From positions 1-13,516 of the forward strand of contig CAZMRK010000064.1 of NCBI GenBank assembly GCA_964568355.1: DNA of 13,516 nt, written 5' to 3'. Positions 5,816 to 13,516 of this stretch are shown here, one piece after another. The notes beneath the pieces were generated by a model. The model made no database searches, was not told the origin of the DNA, and worked only from the letters and a program-made list of their open reading frames with translations. The stretch is from JAJPJX01 sp964568355. GTDB lineage: Bacteria; Acidobacteriota; Terriglobia; Bryobacterales; Bryobacteraceae. The position numbers and the translations under genes are program-made. The number at the start of each line of letters is the position of its first letter. Position 1 is the first letter of the stretch.

Positions 5816-7207
5816 TCAGGCGAGAGAATCCAGGTCGCGGCGAACGTTTGCCAGGCAACGCAAGATTTTGGCCATGCGGTTCTTCTCGGGAACGTCGCCT
5901 GCCAGTTTGCGAAAGGCACTGGTGAGCGCCTCGATCTCCTGGCGGTAAGCGCGGCGCTGCTCTGCTCCCAGGCGCTTGCTCAAATAGACCGGAGGACCGG
6001 GCCGGTCGCCGATCAGCGGCTCCATGGAAATGGTCGCGCTGCGCACACCCGAGGCCAAGCGGAAATAGGCATCCTCGCTGCGCGCAAACAGGTCCGCGAG
6101 ATCGCTCGACACGGTGCTTTTAGTGCGATACAGTTCCTCAACGCTGCTGCGGAGGTGCCGCTGCCAGCCGACTGCCGGCTCGGAAAGAACCTTGCCCGCT
6201 ACCCAGAAGGAAATCTCGTCTCCGGGATTCGCGAGGATATGGAAGAAAAACTCGCAGGCCCTCCCGCCATCCGCGAATAGCGAGGCCAGATGTTCGCCCT
6301 GGCGCCGTGGGGTCGGCAGAAACCAGCGGTCGCGCGGCCAGTGCTGCGGAGGCTCCACCTGCGCCCCGCCGATGGTCCCGAATCGGCATTGGAGAGCACG
6401 GATGAGCCTGCGCCGCCATTCAGGATCGCGTTTTCCGGCCGAGTCCGGGACGTCAATGAGGTACTCGATATGTTTGCTGAGTTCTACCAGATGCGGCAGG
6501 TTGGCGGGCTCGTCAAACTTCATTCCCCAGCCGCTGACCGCCAGGGTCTTTCCAGGCCATCGGCTGCGTACGTACTGGCAGACGCGGACATCCAGTCGCA
6601 CGTGGTATTCGGTATCGCTGTAGCGGCGGCAGTCCGTGCAATCGCAGCGCCCCTGGTCCGCGGATTGCAAGCTCGCGCCATCCACCGGAAAGCGGGAGAA
6701 GACAAAATCCGTAACCCGCCGCATCCACTCCCAGGATTCCGGAAGGCCGCCGCACATGGCACGCGGGTTGGTCCGGCTGAGCTTGGGATTGGCGCGAATA
6801 ATCTCCTCAAATCCCCAGCTATAGACTCCCAGGCCGGTGTAGACCCGTAGTCCCTGGGCGTGGGCCATCTCGATGAGGCGCTCCACCATCGCCCCTCGCT
6901 CGCGGGAGACAGCGCTGGTGATGTCCACCGGCCAGTTCCGCGAGACATAGAACCCCCAGATCACCGCCTCGTTGAAGCCCAACCGCTTCATCAGAAGAAA
7001 CGTGCGCCGGTAGTCCTCGAGCAGGCGGTCATCCAGGCGCATGGAGGGCCAGGCCGTGTTCGTATCGGCGTCGGACGCCAGGTCCGTGATCCAGCCCAGG
7101 TACCCGCGATGCAGGAACTTCATGGGAGCAGCGGGAACAACCTGGGGCGCTGCAAGCGCACCACCCAGCAGCAGATCCCGTCGAGTCAACATGGCGCCAA
7201 AGCTCAT
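5816..7207 (-). CDS. Tat-exported TIM-barrel, glycoside-hydrolase-like protein of unknown family
   Basis: The 463-residue product opens with a twin-arginine signal (TRRDLLLGGALAA, residues 8-20; probable cleavage near residues 25-28). The body reads like a (beta/alpha)8 barrel: YRRTFLLMKRLGFNEAVIWGFY (67-88), VERLIEMAHAQGLRVYTGLGVY (108-129), then FPVDGASLQSADQGRCDCTDC (173-193) and KTLAVSGWGMKF (220-231). The Cys cluster C188-x-C190-x-x-C193 at a barrel-strand end recalls similar Cys clusters in GH67/GH115-like and DUF4838 proteins, where the strand carries functional residues. A helical C-terminal domain follows, from about residue 300. I could not assign a family or catalytic acids, so enzymatic activity is inference. 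ATG at 7207 gives the longest form; ATG at 7192 (Met6, right before the Tat motif) is equally possible, and neither has a strong Shine-Dalgarno. It converges on the receptor gene with 3 bp between stop codons. Confidence 0.75.
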   Translation of the reverse strand: MSFGAMLTRRDLLLGGALAAPQVVPAAPMKFLHRGYLGWITDLASDADTNTAWPSMRLDDRLLEDYRRTFLLMKRLGFNEAVIWGFYVSRNWPVDITSAVSRERGAMVERLIEMAHAQGLRVYTGLGVYSWGFEEIIRANPKLSRTNPRAMCGGLPESWEWMRRVTDFVFSRFPVDGASLQSADQGRCDCTDCRRYSDTEYHVRLDVRVCQYVRSRWPGKTLAVSGWGMKFDEPANLPHLVELSKHIEYLIDVPDSAGKRDPEWRRRLIRALQCRFGTIGGAQVEPPQHWPRDRWFLPTPRRQGEHLASLFADGGRACEFFFHILANPGDEISFWVAGKVLSEPAVGWQRHLRSSVEELYRTKSTVSSDLADLFARSEDAYFRLASGVRSATISMEPLIGDRPGPPVYLSKRLGAEQRRAYRQEIEALTSAFRKLAGDVPEKNRMAKILRCLANVRRDLDSLA

Positions 7208-7245
7208 CGTATATCTTTACCATGGCCGGGCGGCCTATCGTCCGC

Positions 7246-7254
7246 TGCTATACT
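7246..7254 (+). promoter_or_regulatory. Extended -10 promoter of the Tricorn-like protease gene
   Basis: TGCTATACT contains a TGn extension plus TATACT (7249-7254, five of six consensus bases). No -35 match lies 17 bp upstream, which extended -10 promoters tolerate. Transcription would begin near 7261, giving a leader of about 20 bases. A small GGCC-GGGC-GGCC dyad (7224-7235) lies where the -35 would be. The opposite strand of this 73-bp gap must also hold the promoter of the divergent gene, but none stands out. Confidence 0.5.
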
Positions 7255-7280
7255 GCGTCTTACGGAATTGGCTGGACTCT

Positions 7281-10200
7281 ATGCGCACACTTTGTCTCGC
7301 CCTTCTGCTCGTTTCGCCTCTGCTGCCGCAGGGCACGCCATCCCTCCCGCAGGCAGTTTCACCGAGTTACTACCGCGACCCTGCCATCCATCAGGACACG
7401 ATCGTCTTCAGCGCCGAAGGCGACCTCTGGCAGGTCAGCCGTGAAGGCGGCATCGCCCGCAGGCTCACTACCCATCCCGGAGAAGAGGTGTCGCCGGCCT
7501 TCTCGCCGGACGGGAGCACGATCGCTTTCTCCGCCGATTACGAAGGACCAACCGAGGTTTATACGATGCCCGCCGGCGGTGGGCTGCCGGTTCGCAGGAC
7601 TTACGAAGGACAGTACGCCCTGGTGGCAGGCTGGACGCCGGACGGAAAGGTGCTCTATGCTACCCGCCGCTATGCCGCTCTACCCGATACGCAGCTTGCC
7701 ACCATCGACGGCAAGAACCGGATCGAGCTGATTCCTCTGAGCCAGGCAGCGCAGGGCACGTTCGATCCCGAAGGCAAGACCCTCTTTTTTACGCGCCTTC
7801 CCTTCCAGGGCAGCAGCACCAAGCGCTATCAGGGCGGCACGGCCGAAAAGCTCTGGAAATTCGCCCTCGGTTCTCCTGAGGCCATTCCCCTGACCGCCGA
7901 CTACAAGGGGATCAGCAAAGCCGCCATGTGGTGGCGTAATCGCGTGTATTTCGCTTCCGACCGTGATGGCACCATGAATCTCTGGTCCATGGATGCCCAG
8001 GGCAAGGATCTGAAGCAGCATACCCATCACAAAGGATGGGACATCCAATCCCCCGCCCTGGGAGATGGGCGCATCGTCTACCAGGCCGGCGCAGACCTGT
8101 GGCTGTTCGACATCGCTTCGGGCAAAGATCGCGTGCTGCCCATCCAGTTGCCTTCCGATTTCGACCACCTGCGCGAGCGCTGGATCCGCAATCCAATGGA
8201 CTACCTCACCTCGCTGCACCTCTCCCCGGACGGCAGCAAGGTTGTGCTGACGGCTCGCGGCAACGTCTTCGTGGCTCCCGCCGCGCAGGGCCGGTTTGTC
8301 GATGCCACCTATGAGAGAGGCCACCGCTTTCGTGACGCGCGGATGCTGCCGGATGGAAAAAATCTCCTGGTGCTCTCCACCGAAACGGGTGAGATCGAGC
8401 TATGGAAGATTCCGGCGAACGGCGTCGGCAAGGCGGAAGAGTTGACCAGCGACGGCCATGTGCTGCGATGGGATGCCGTGCCTTCACCGGACGGCAAGTG
8501 GATTGTCCATCATGACAAAGACTTGCAGTTGTGGCTGCTCAACACCGAGACCAAGGTCCAGAAACGGATCGCCGTGGCAGCGCTCGAATCGGTTGGGGAC
8601 GGCGGCTTTGCCGATATCCGCTGGTCGCCGGATAGCCGCTGGTTCACCTACACCGCGCAGGCGGATAACGATTTCTCGCAGGTAGTGCTGTTCAACGTAG
8701 AGCAGTCCAAAAGTACGCCCCTCACCTCCGATCGTTTCAACAGCTTCAGTGCCTGCTGGAGCGCCGACGGCAAATGGCTCTATTTCCTTTCGGACCGCGA
8801 ACTGAGGACCCTCATCCCCTCCCCGTGGGGTCCGCGCCAGCCGGATCCTTACTTCGACCGGGCCGTGAAGATCTACGAACTGGCTCTCCGGAAAGGCCAA
8901 CGCTCGCCCTTCCAACCCGCCGACGAGCTTCACGATACGCCCGCCAAGCCCGAAGAGCCGCCCAAGCCTTCTACTCCCGGACAGACGCCGCCTCCGCCCC
9001 GCGTTGAAATCGATCTGGACGCGATCGCCACGCGCATTGCCGCCGTGCCTGCGCCTCCGGGCAATTATCATGCGCTTTCCACCAACGGCACCCGCCTGTT
9101 CTGGCGCGACGTGGACCGCGCCCACCCCATGGCCGGTGTCCTCATGGCCATGGACGTAACCAACAAAAAGCCCAAGCCCGAGCGCCTGCTGGAGGATCTG
9201 CGCGGCTATGAGCTCTCCGAAAATGGCAAAAAGCTGCTGATCCGCAAAGGCAGCGATATTTTCGTCCTGGACGCAACCGTCAAGGAAGAAGCCATGAAAT
9301 CGCCCAAGCTGCTGGATGACGGCAAGGTGGATTTGAAGAACTGGACCTTTCCCGTAGTGCCGATGGAAGAGTTTCGCGAGGCTTTTCTCGACGCCTGGCG
9401 CATGGAACGCGACTACTTCTACGACCGCAACATGAATGGCGTCGACTGGATGGCCATGCGCGAAAAGTACCGGCCGCTGGTCGAACGTGTGCGGTCGCGA
9501 GCCGAACTGAATGACCTGGTCGCGCAGATGGTCAGTGAGCTTTCCGCCCTGCATATCTTCGTGTTCGGCGGCGATCTGCGGCGTGGCACCGACCAGGTGC
9601 AGGTGGCTTCGCTGGGCGCAAGACTGGTTCGCGACGATGCCGCCGGCGGCTTCCGCATCGAGCACATCTATCGCACCGATCCCGATCTGCCCGAAAAGCT
9701 TTCCCCGCTCGCCCGCCCCGGAGTCGACGTCCACGACGGCGATGTTCTCACTCGCATCAACGGCGTCGATGTCCTCTCCATCGGCGACCCAATGTCGCTG
9801 CTCCGGAATTCGGTCGACAAGCAGGTGCTGCTCCATGTCAAGCCCAAAGGCACCTCCGAAACGCGGCCGGTGGTGGTAGTTCCGATATCAGCCCAGCAGG
9901 AGGCCGATCTGCGTTACTCCGAATGGGAGTATACCCGGCGTCTGGCGGTTGACCGCCTTTCCGACGGCCAGATTGGCTATGTTCACCTGCGCGCGATGGG
10001 GCCAGGCGACATCGCGCAGTGGGTCCGGGACTACTATCCGGTCTACAACCGCGCCGGCCTGATCATCGATGTCCGCCACAACGGCGGCGGCAATATCGAT
10101 AGCTGGCTGCTGGGCAAGCTCCTGCGAAAAGCCTGGTTTTATTGGCAGCCGAGGGTAGGCAAGCCATTCTGGAATATGCAGTATGCCTTCCGCGGCCACA

Positions 10201-10571
10201 TGGTGGTCCTTTGCGACGAGCGCACCGGCTCGGATGGCGAGGCGTTCGCCGAAGGCTTCCGCCGCCTGGACCTGGGCAAGGTCATCGGTACGCGCACCTG
10301 GGGCGGCGAGATCTGGCTTTCCATGAGCAACGTGCTTGCCGACAAGGGCATCGCATCGGCCGCCGAGATGGGCGTCTATGGGCCAGAGGGCAAGTGGCTC
10401 ATCGAAGGGCACGGCGTCGATCCCGACGTGGTGGTCGACAATCTCCCGCACGCCACGTTCAACGGTCAGGACGCACAACTGGAAGCCGGCGTGCAGTACC
10501 TCAAGAAGCTCATTCGCGATCAGCCGAATCCAGTGCCGGCGCCTCCGCCTTATCCTCGTAAGGGAATCTGA
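7281..10571 (+). CDS. Secreted Tricorn-like S41 family protease (beta-propellers, PDZ, catalytic core)
   Basis: From the ATG at 7281 the product is 1096 residues with a Sec signal peptide (hydrophobic 5-15). The frame runs 240 bases further upstream, but that would cover the divergent gene's start and leave the signal peptide internal. Order matches Tricorn: propeller repeats (about 30-680, e.g. EEVSPAFSPDGSTIAFSADY, PSPDGKWIVHHD), a Pro-rich insert (552-575), a core segment (about 695-765), PDZ (about 800-870) and the S41 core. The nucleophile is Ser984 in TGSDGEAF (982-989). His758 in SALHIF and Glu1042 in IEGHGVDPD fit the Tricorn His746 and Glu1023; the Ser-Glu spacing of 58 equals that of the archaeal enzyme. 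Tricorn Ser745, beside the catalytic His, is Leu757 here. Tricorn degrades oligopeptides in the archaeal cytosol; this exported relative probably trims peptides in the periplasm. It converges on the permease gene with an 11-bp gap. Confidence 0.92.
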   Translation: MRTLCLALLLVSPLLPQGTPSLPQAVSPSYYRDPAIHQDTIVFSAEGDLWQVSREGGIARRLTTHPGEEVSPAFSPDGSTIAFSADYEGPTEVYTMPAGGGLPVRRTYEGQYALVAGWTPDGKVLYATRRYAALPDTQLATIDGKNRIELIPLSQAAQGTFDPEGKTLFFTRLPFQGSSTKRYQGGTAEKLWKFALGSPEAIPLTADYKGISKAAMWWRNRVYFASDRDGTMNLWSMDAQGKDLKQHTHHKGWDIQSPALGDGRIVYQAGADLWLFDIASGKDRVLPIQLPSDFDHLRERWIRNPMDYLTSLHLSPDGSKVVLTARGNVFVAPAAQGRFVDATYERGHRFRDARMLPDGKNLLVLSTETGEIELWKIPANGVGKAEELTSDGHVLRWDAVPSPDGKWIVHHDKDLQLWLLNTETKVQKRIAVAALESVGDGGFADIRWSPDSRWFTYTAQADNDFSQVVLFNVEQSKSTPLTSDRFNSFSACWSADGKWLYFLSDRELRTLIPSPWGPRQPDPYFDRAVKIYELALRKGQRSPFQPADELHDTPAKPEEPPKPSTPGQTPPPPRVEIDLDAIATRIAAVPAPPGNYHALSTNGTRLFWRDVDRAHPMAGVLMAMDVTNKKPKPERLLEDLRGYELSENGKKLLIRKGSDIFVLDATVKEEAMKSPKLLDDGKVDLKNWTFPVVPMEEFREAFLDAWRMERDYFYDRNMNGVDWMAMREKYRPLVERVRSRAELNDLVAQMVSELSALHIFVFGGDLRRGTDQVQVASLGARLVRDDAAGGFRIEHIYRTDPDLPEKLSPLARPGVDVHDGDVLTRINGVDVLSIGDPMSLLRNSVDKQVLLHVKPKGTSETRPVVVVPISAQQEADLRYSEWEYTRRLAVDRLSDGQIGYVHLRAMGPGDIAQWVRDYYPVYNRAGLIIDVRHNGGGNIDSWLLGKLLRKAWFYWQPRVGKPFWNMQYAFRGHMVVLCDERTGSDGEAFAEGFRRLDLGKVIGTRTWGGEIWLSMSNVLADKGIASAAEMGVYGPEGKWLIEGHGVDPDVVVDNLPHATFNGQDAQLEAGVQYLKKLIRDQPNPVPAPPPYPRKGI

Positions 10572-10582
10572 ACCGCGAGGCA

Positions 10583-13204
10583 TTATTCATGCCGCAAGGC
10601 CACCATCGGGTCTACTTGTGTGGCCCGCCGCGCAGGAAGATACGCGGCGAAACACGCCACCGCGATCAGCAGTATGCAGACGGAGACGAATGTGGCGGCG
10701 TCGGTTGGCTTTACGCCGTAAAGAAAGCTGGCCAGCACGCGACTCAGTGCCAAAGCTCCGGCTACGCCGATGGCGGTCCCCACTAAAGCCATGCGTAACC
10801 CTTCGGCAACCACCATCCGGCGGACATCGCTCGCCTGGGCGCCCAGCGCGATTCGCACGCCGATCTCATGGGTTCGCCGTGTCACCGAGTAGACCATCAC
10901 GCCGTATACGCCGATCATAGCGATCACCAGCGCGATGACTGCGAATGCGCCCAGCAGGAACATTCGCTGGCGGCGCTGCGCAACCGAGTTCGAGAGCCGG
11001 TGCTCGAGCGACTCGATATTGAACAACGGCTGCGTGCGATCGATCTGCGCCGCCGTTTTGCGCACTGCCGGAATCAGGCTGGCGGGCTCTCCGGACGTTT
11101 TGATCACCAGGCTCATCCAGGCGGAAGGAGCCTGTTCATAGGGCTGGTATAGTTCCGGCCAGACCTTGTCATCGAGACCACGATGCCGGATATCCGCGAC
11201 CACACCGACGACGGTCACCCAGGGATCTTTTTCGTCTCCAAATCGGACGCGTCGCCCCAACGGATCGGTATCTGGAAACAGGATACGGGTCAGAGCTTGA
11301 TTCAGAATCGCCACTCTCCGTGCTCCATTTCCGTCGCGGGAATCGAAGAAGCGTCCCTTGAGCAACGGAATACGAAGCGCCTTGAAATAATTGGCGCTGG
11401 CCGACGTGGGAACCACCACCGCATTCGTTTCCGGCTGGCCTTCCGCCGCCAGCCCGTTCGCAAGCGATTGAAAGATCGTCAGCGGGCTTTGATCCGTCAC
11501 GCCCGCATACTCCACTCCGGGGACTCTCTGGACCGCATCCAGCATTCGCCGCCAAAACTCAGCCTGCCGGGTAGGGCTATATATTTCGAGGGGAGACAGG
11601 GAGACCTCTGCCAGCAGAACGTTGTGCGGATCGAAGCCGGGGTTCACGCTCATCAGGGAGAGAAAGCTGCGCGTCAGCAGGCCCGCACCCACCAAAAGCA
11701 CCAGAGATAGCGCCAGTTGAGCCACTGCCAGCGCTCCGCGCAGCCGTATCCGGCGCCAACCCTGCGCCGGCAGCAGACCGCCAGCTTTCAGGCTCCCGCT
11801 CAAATCCAGCCGCGAAGCGCTCACTGCCGGTACCAGTCCAAAGGCAATGCTGGCTCCCACCGAACACAGCGCCGCAAAGCCGAGCACGCGCCAATCAATC
11901 GGGATATGTGGCGGAATGGCTGCCGGAATGAGGAAACCCAGGCCAGAGATTCCCCAGTACATCAGGACCATTCCCGCCAAACCTCCGGCAGCCCCCAAAA
12001 TCAGGCTTTCGATCAGCAGCAGACGCATCAGGCGCAGGCGTGAAGCGCCCAACGCCGCCCGAATCGCGATCTCGCGCGAGCGGGCCACCGCGCGCGACAG
12101 AAACATGTTCGCGACATTGGCGCAAACGATCAGCAAGATGAAGCCCACCGCGCCCATCAAAACGTAAATGGCCGTCCTGGACCCGCCAGTCAACTGCTCT
12201 TGAAGCGGCAGCACCCGGACACTCGCCGCCCGATGGTAAGAGGACCACGGCGTGGGATACTGATCGTCCATGCGTCTGGCCACGACTTCGAGATTGGCGC
12301 GCGCCTGCTCGATCGTCACACCAGGCTTGAGCCGTCCGATCACTCCGCCGAGAAAACCCATGCTACGGCCGGGAACCGATGATTTGGCGGTCACTGCGTC
12401 CGGCAGCCACACTCCCGTGCTGGACGTGCCAGGGTCCAGAAACCCCGGAGGCATCACTCCGATCACCGCCGTCGGCACACCGTTCAAAACAATTGTTCTC
12501 TGCAAAACTCTCGGATCGGCGCGAAGAGAGTTTCGCCACAACGCATCGCTCAGGATCGCGACCCGGCTGTCCGGCCCATCTTCGTCCGGCCGGAATGTTC
12601 TGCCAAACTGCGGTGCTACTCCCAGCATCGTGAAGAAACCCGGTGTGACGTGACCCGCCAATACCCGCTCGGCCGCCAGGCCCTCACCCGCAAGGTTAAT
12701 CCCGATGCTGATTCCGAAGGCTTCCAGATGCTCGAACGCCGTGTTCTGTTCTCGCCAGGCGGCATACTCGGGCGTGAACATTTGTGTACGTTTGAACCTG
12801 GGAAAGTATTCGCTCGCCCAGACGACGCGCTCCGGATGAGTATACGAGAGAGGTCGCAAAAATACTGCGTTCACTACGCTAAAAATAGCGGTATTAGCGC
12901 CGATTCCGAGTGCCAGTGTACCGATTGCCGCGATGGTAAAGGCCGGGCTCTTGCGCAGCGTGCGTATGGCAAAGCGGAGGTCTGCCATCGCAGTCTCCAG
13001 CCACACCGTACCCTGCGCCTCCCGGCACTCTTCCTTCACCTGGTCCAGGCCGCCAAATTCGAGACGAGCCCGCCGCCGGGCTTCCGCCTCGCTCATGCCG
13101 TCTTGCATCGACGCTGCAACCTGGCGTTCGAAATGAAATCGCAACTCGCGGTCAAGCTTCCGCTCCAGTTCCTCTTTCTTCCAAAGCCTGTTCCACCAGT
13201 TCAT
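10583..13204 (-). CDS. ADOP-type orphan ABC permease (double MacB/FtsX)
   Basis: The 873-residue protein starts with the cytoplasmic permease prefix (MNWWNRLWKKEELERKLDRELRFHFE, then RRRARLEFGGLDQVKEECRE), then TM1 (about 88-116). A first MacB-like periplasmic domain (117-340) and three-helix FtsX unit (345-462) follow, then TM5 (489-512), a second periplasmic domain (513-735) and a second FtsX unit (748-858). Both units carry the coupling-helix signature: REIAIRAALGAS (377-388) and HEIGVRIALGAQ (779-790). It ends in PARRATQVDPMVALRHE. This is the architecture of the acidobacterial duplicated orphan permeases, which have no ATPase gene beside them; none is visible here. Such MacB relatives usually act as mechanotransmitters driving efflux or envelope processes; the substrate is unknown. 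The start is ATG at 13204; a longer frame reaching 13372 only overlaps the regulator. The gene follows the PadR gene by 17 bp, so the two are probably co-transcribed. Confidence 0.92.
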   Translation of the reverse strand: MNWWNRLWKKEELERKLDRELRFHFERQVAASMQDGMSEAEARRRARLEFGGLDQVKEECREAQGTVWLETAMADLRFAIRTLRKSPAFTIAAIGTLALGIGANTAIFSVVNAVFLRPLSYTHPERVVWASEYFPRFKRTQMFTPEYAAWREQNTAFEHLEAFGISIGINLAGEGLAAERVLAGHVTPGFFTMLGVAPQFGRTFRPDEDGPDSRVAILSDALWRNSLRADPRVLQRTIVLNGVPTAVIGVMPPGFLDPGTSSTGVWLPDAVTAKSSVPGRSMGFLGGVIGRLKPGVTIEQARANLEVVARRMDDQYPTPWSSYHRAASVRVLPLQEQLTGGSRTAIYVLMGAVGFILLIVCANVANMFLSRAVARSREIAIRAALGASRLRLMRLLLIESLILGAAGGLAGMVLMYWGISGLGFLIPAAIPPHIPIDWRVLGFAALCSVGASIAFGLVPAVSASRLDLSGSLKAGGLLPAQGWRRIRLRGALAVAQLALSLVLLVGAGLLTRSFLSLMSVNPGFDPHNVLLAEVSLSPLEIYSPTRQAEFWRRMLDAVQRVPGVEYAGVTDQSPLTIFQSLANGLAAEGQPETNAVVVPTSASANYFKALRIPLLKGRFFDSRDGNGARRVAILNQALTRILFPDTDPLGRRVRFGDEKDPWVTVVGVVADIRHRGLDDKVWPELYQPYEQAPSAWMSLVIKTSGEPASLIPAVRKTAAQIDRTQPLFNIESLEHRLSNSVAQRRQRMFLLGAFAVIALVIAMIGVYGVMVYSVTRRTHEIGVRIALGAQASDVRRMVVAEGLRMALVGTAIGVAGALALSRVLASFLYGVKPTDAATFVSVCILLIAVACFAAYLPARRATQVDPMVALRHE

Positions 13205-13221
13205 GACGTCCCGGCCGCCCT

Positions 13222-13516
13222 TCAAATCGCCTCGCCTTCCGCCAGTTGAAGAATCAGACCCACCGCCTTGGTGAGCCTCGCCCATTCGGCAGCCTCCGTC
13301 TTCAATTGCGCTCGACCTTTGGCCGTCAGCCGATAGTATTTTGCCTCGCGCCCCGTCTCCGATTCTTTCCATTCCGCGGCCAGAAATCCGCGGTTCTCGA
13401 GCCGGTGCAGCGCCGGATAGAGCGACCCCTGTTGCACCTGGAGAACATCCCGCGAAATCTGTTGCATCCGCTGCGCGATCGCATACCCGTGAATCGGTCC
13501 CGCGGCCACCACCTTG
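13222..13516 (-). CDS. PadR family transcriptional regulator, N-terminus cut by window edge
   Basis: The last 97 residues are visible; the start lies beyond the window and probably only 10-20 residues are missing. The winged-helix signature is intact: GPIHGYAIAQRMQQISRDVL followed by VQQGSLYPALHRLENRGFL, the recognition-helix region typical of PadR. After it comes the wing (EWKESETGREAKYYRLTAKG) and a C-terminal helix. PadR proteins are repressors that often respond to small toxic molecules and often control an adjacent transporter. Here the permease gene starts 17 bp after the stop, and the pairing of a short PadR with an ADOP permease is common in Acidobacteriota. Autoregulation of the pair is likely but its promoter is outside the window. 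The GTG at 13512 is probably an internal valine rather than the start, because the helix before GPIHGY would be lost. Confidence 0.93.
   Translation of the reverse strand, partial: KVVAAGPIHGYAIAQRMQQISRDVLQVQQGSLYPALHRLENRGFLAAEWKESETGREAKYYRLTAKGRAQLKTEAAEWARLTKAVGLILQLAEGEAI

Noticed and set aside
7041..7280. Upstream extension of the Tricorn-like protease frame
   Set aside because: It would overlap the 5' end of the divergent gene and bury a good signal peptide; the ATG at 7281 follows the extended -10 promoter.
8484..9836. 450-codon open frame on the minus strand
   Set aside because: It lies wholly inside the Tricorn-like protease gene and its translation is His/Gln/Gly/Val-rich without any recognisable domain, typical of an antisense frame in GC-rich coding DNA.
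10579..10593. GGCAT-TATTC-ATGCC hairpin at the convergent ends of the protease and permease genes
   Set aside because: The stem is 5 bp and there is no T-tract on either strand; too weak to call a terminator.
13205..13372. N-terminal extension of the permease frame
   Set aside because: It overlaps the PadR coding sequence in another frame; the family prefix begins at the ATG at 13204.
13510..13512. GTG as the PadR start codon
   Set aside because: The frame stays open to the window edge and PadR proteins normally have 10-20 more residues before the GPxHGY motif; treated as a partial gene.

Overview
The window is GC-rich and densely coded. It most likely comes from an Acidobacteriota genome, probably the Bryobacterales/Solibacterales lineage. 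The placement rests on a combination of gene families: a large Oar-like TonB-dependent receptor with an N-terminal carboxypeptidase-regulatory domain, an orphan double MacB/FtsX permease of the acidobacterial (ADOP) type paired with a PadR regulator, a secreted Tricorn-like S41 protease, and Tat-exported proteins of sugar metabolism. This is inferred from protein content only; no rRNA or other marker gene is present.

Layout, left to right. (1) Positions 1-1655, plus strand: the 3' end of a Gfo/Idh/MocA oxidoreductase, then 24 bp later a DegT/DnrJ/EryC1/StrS-type PLP aminotransferase that begins with a clear twin-arginine signal. (2) Positions 1656-2503: a single ORF that joins a BrnT-type toxin to a CopG/BrnA-type antitoxin in one polypeptide, with a palindrome just upstream, followed by a 178-bp leader holding a promoter and small repeats. 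(3) Positions 2504-5812: the TonB-dependent receptor. (4) Positions 5816-7207, minus strand: a Tat-exported protein that looks like a TIM-barrel glycosidase and is not assignable to a named family. It converges on the receptor with only 3 bp between stop codons. (5) Positions 7281-10571, plus strand: the Tricorn-like protease, divergent from gene 4 across a 73-bp promoter region with an extended -10 box. (6) Positions 10583-13516, minus strand: the ADOP-type permease and, upstream in the same operon, a PadR regulator cut by the window edge.

Most of the products are predicted to work outside the cytoplasm: sugar oxidation and transamination, outer-membrane uptake, a polysaccharide-active-looking protein and peptide degradation. 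The genes belong to several separate transcription units, so the common theme is a scavenging lifestyle rather than one pathway.

The least ordinary items are the single-chain toxin-antitoxin, with a possible internal start for free antitoxin, and the Tat-tagged aminotransferase next to a Gfo/Idh/MocA enzyme. The aminotransferase also has an internal GTG behind a perfect Shine-Dalgarno that could yield a cytoplasmic form. No RNA genes, CRISPR arrays, insertion sequences or attachment sites were seen, and no gene-free stretch exceeds 300 bases.
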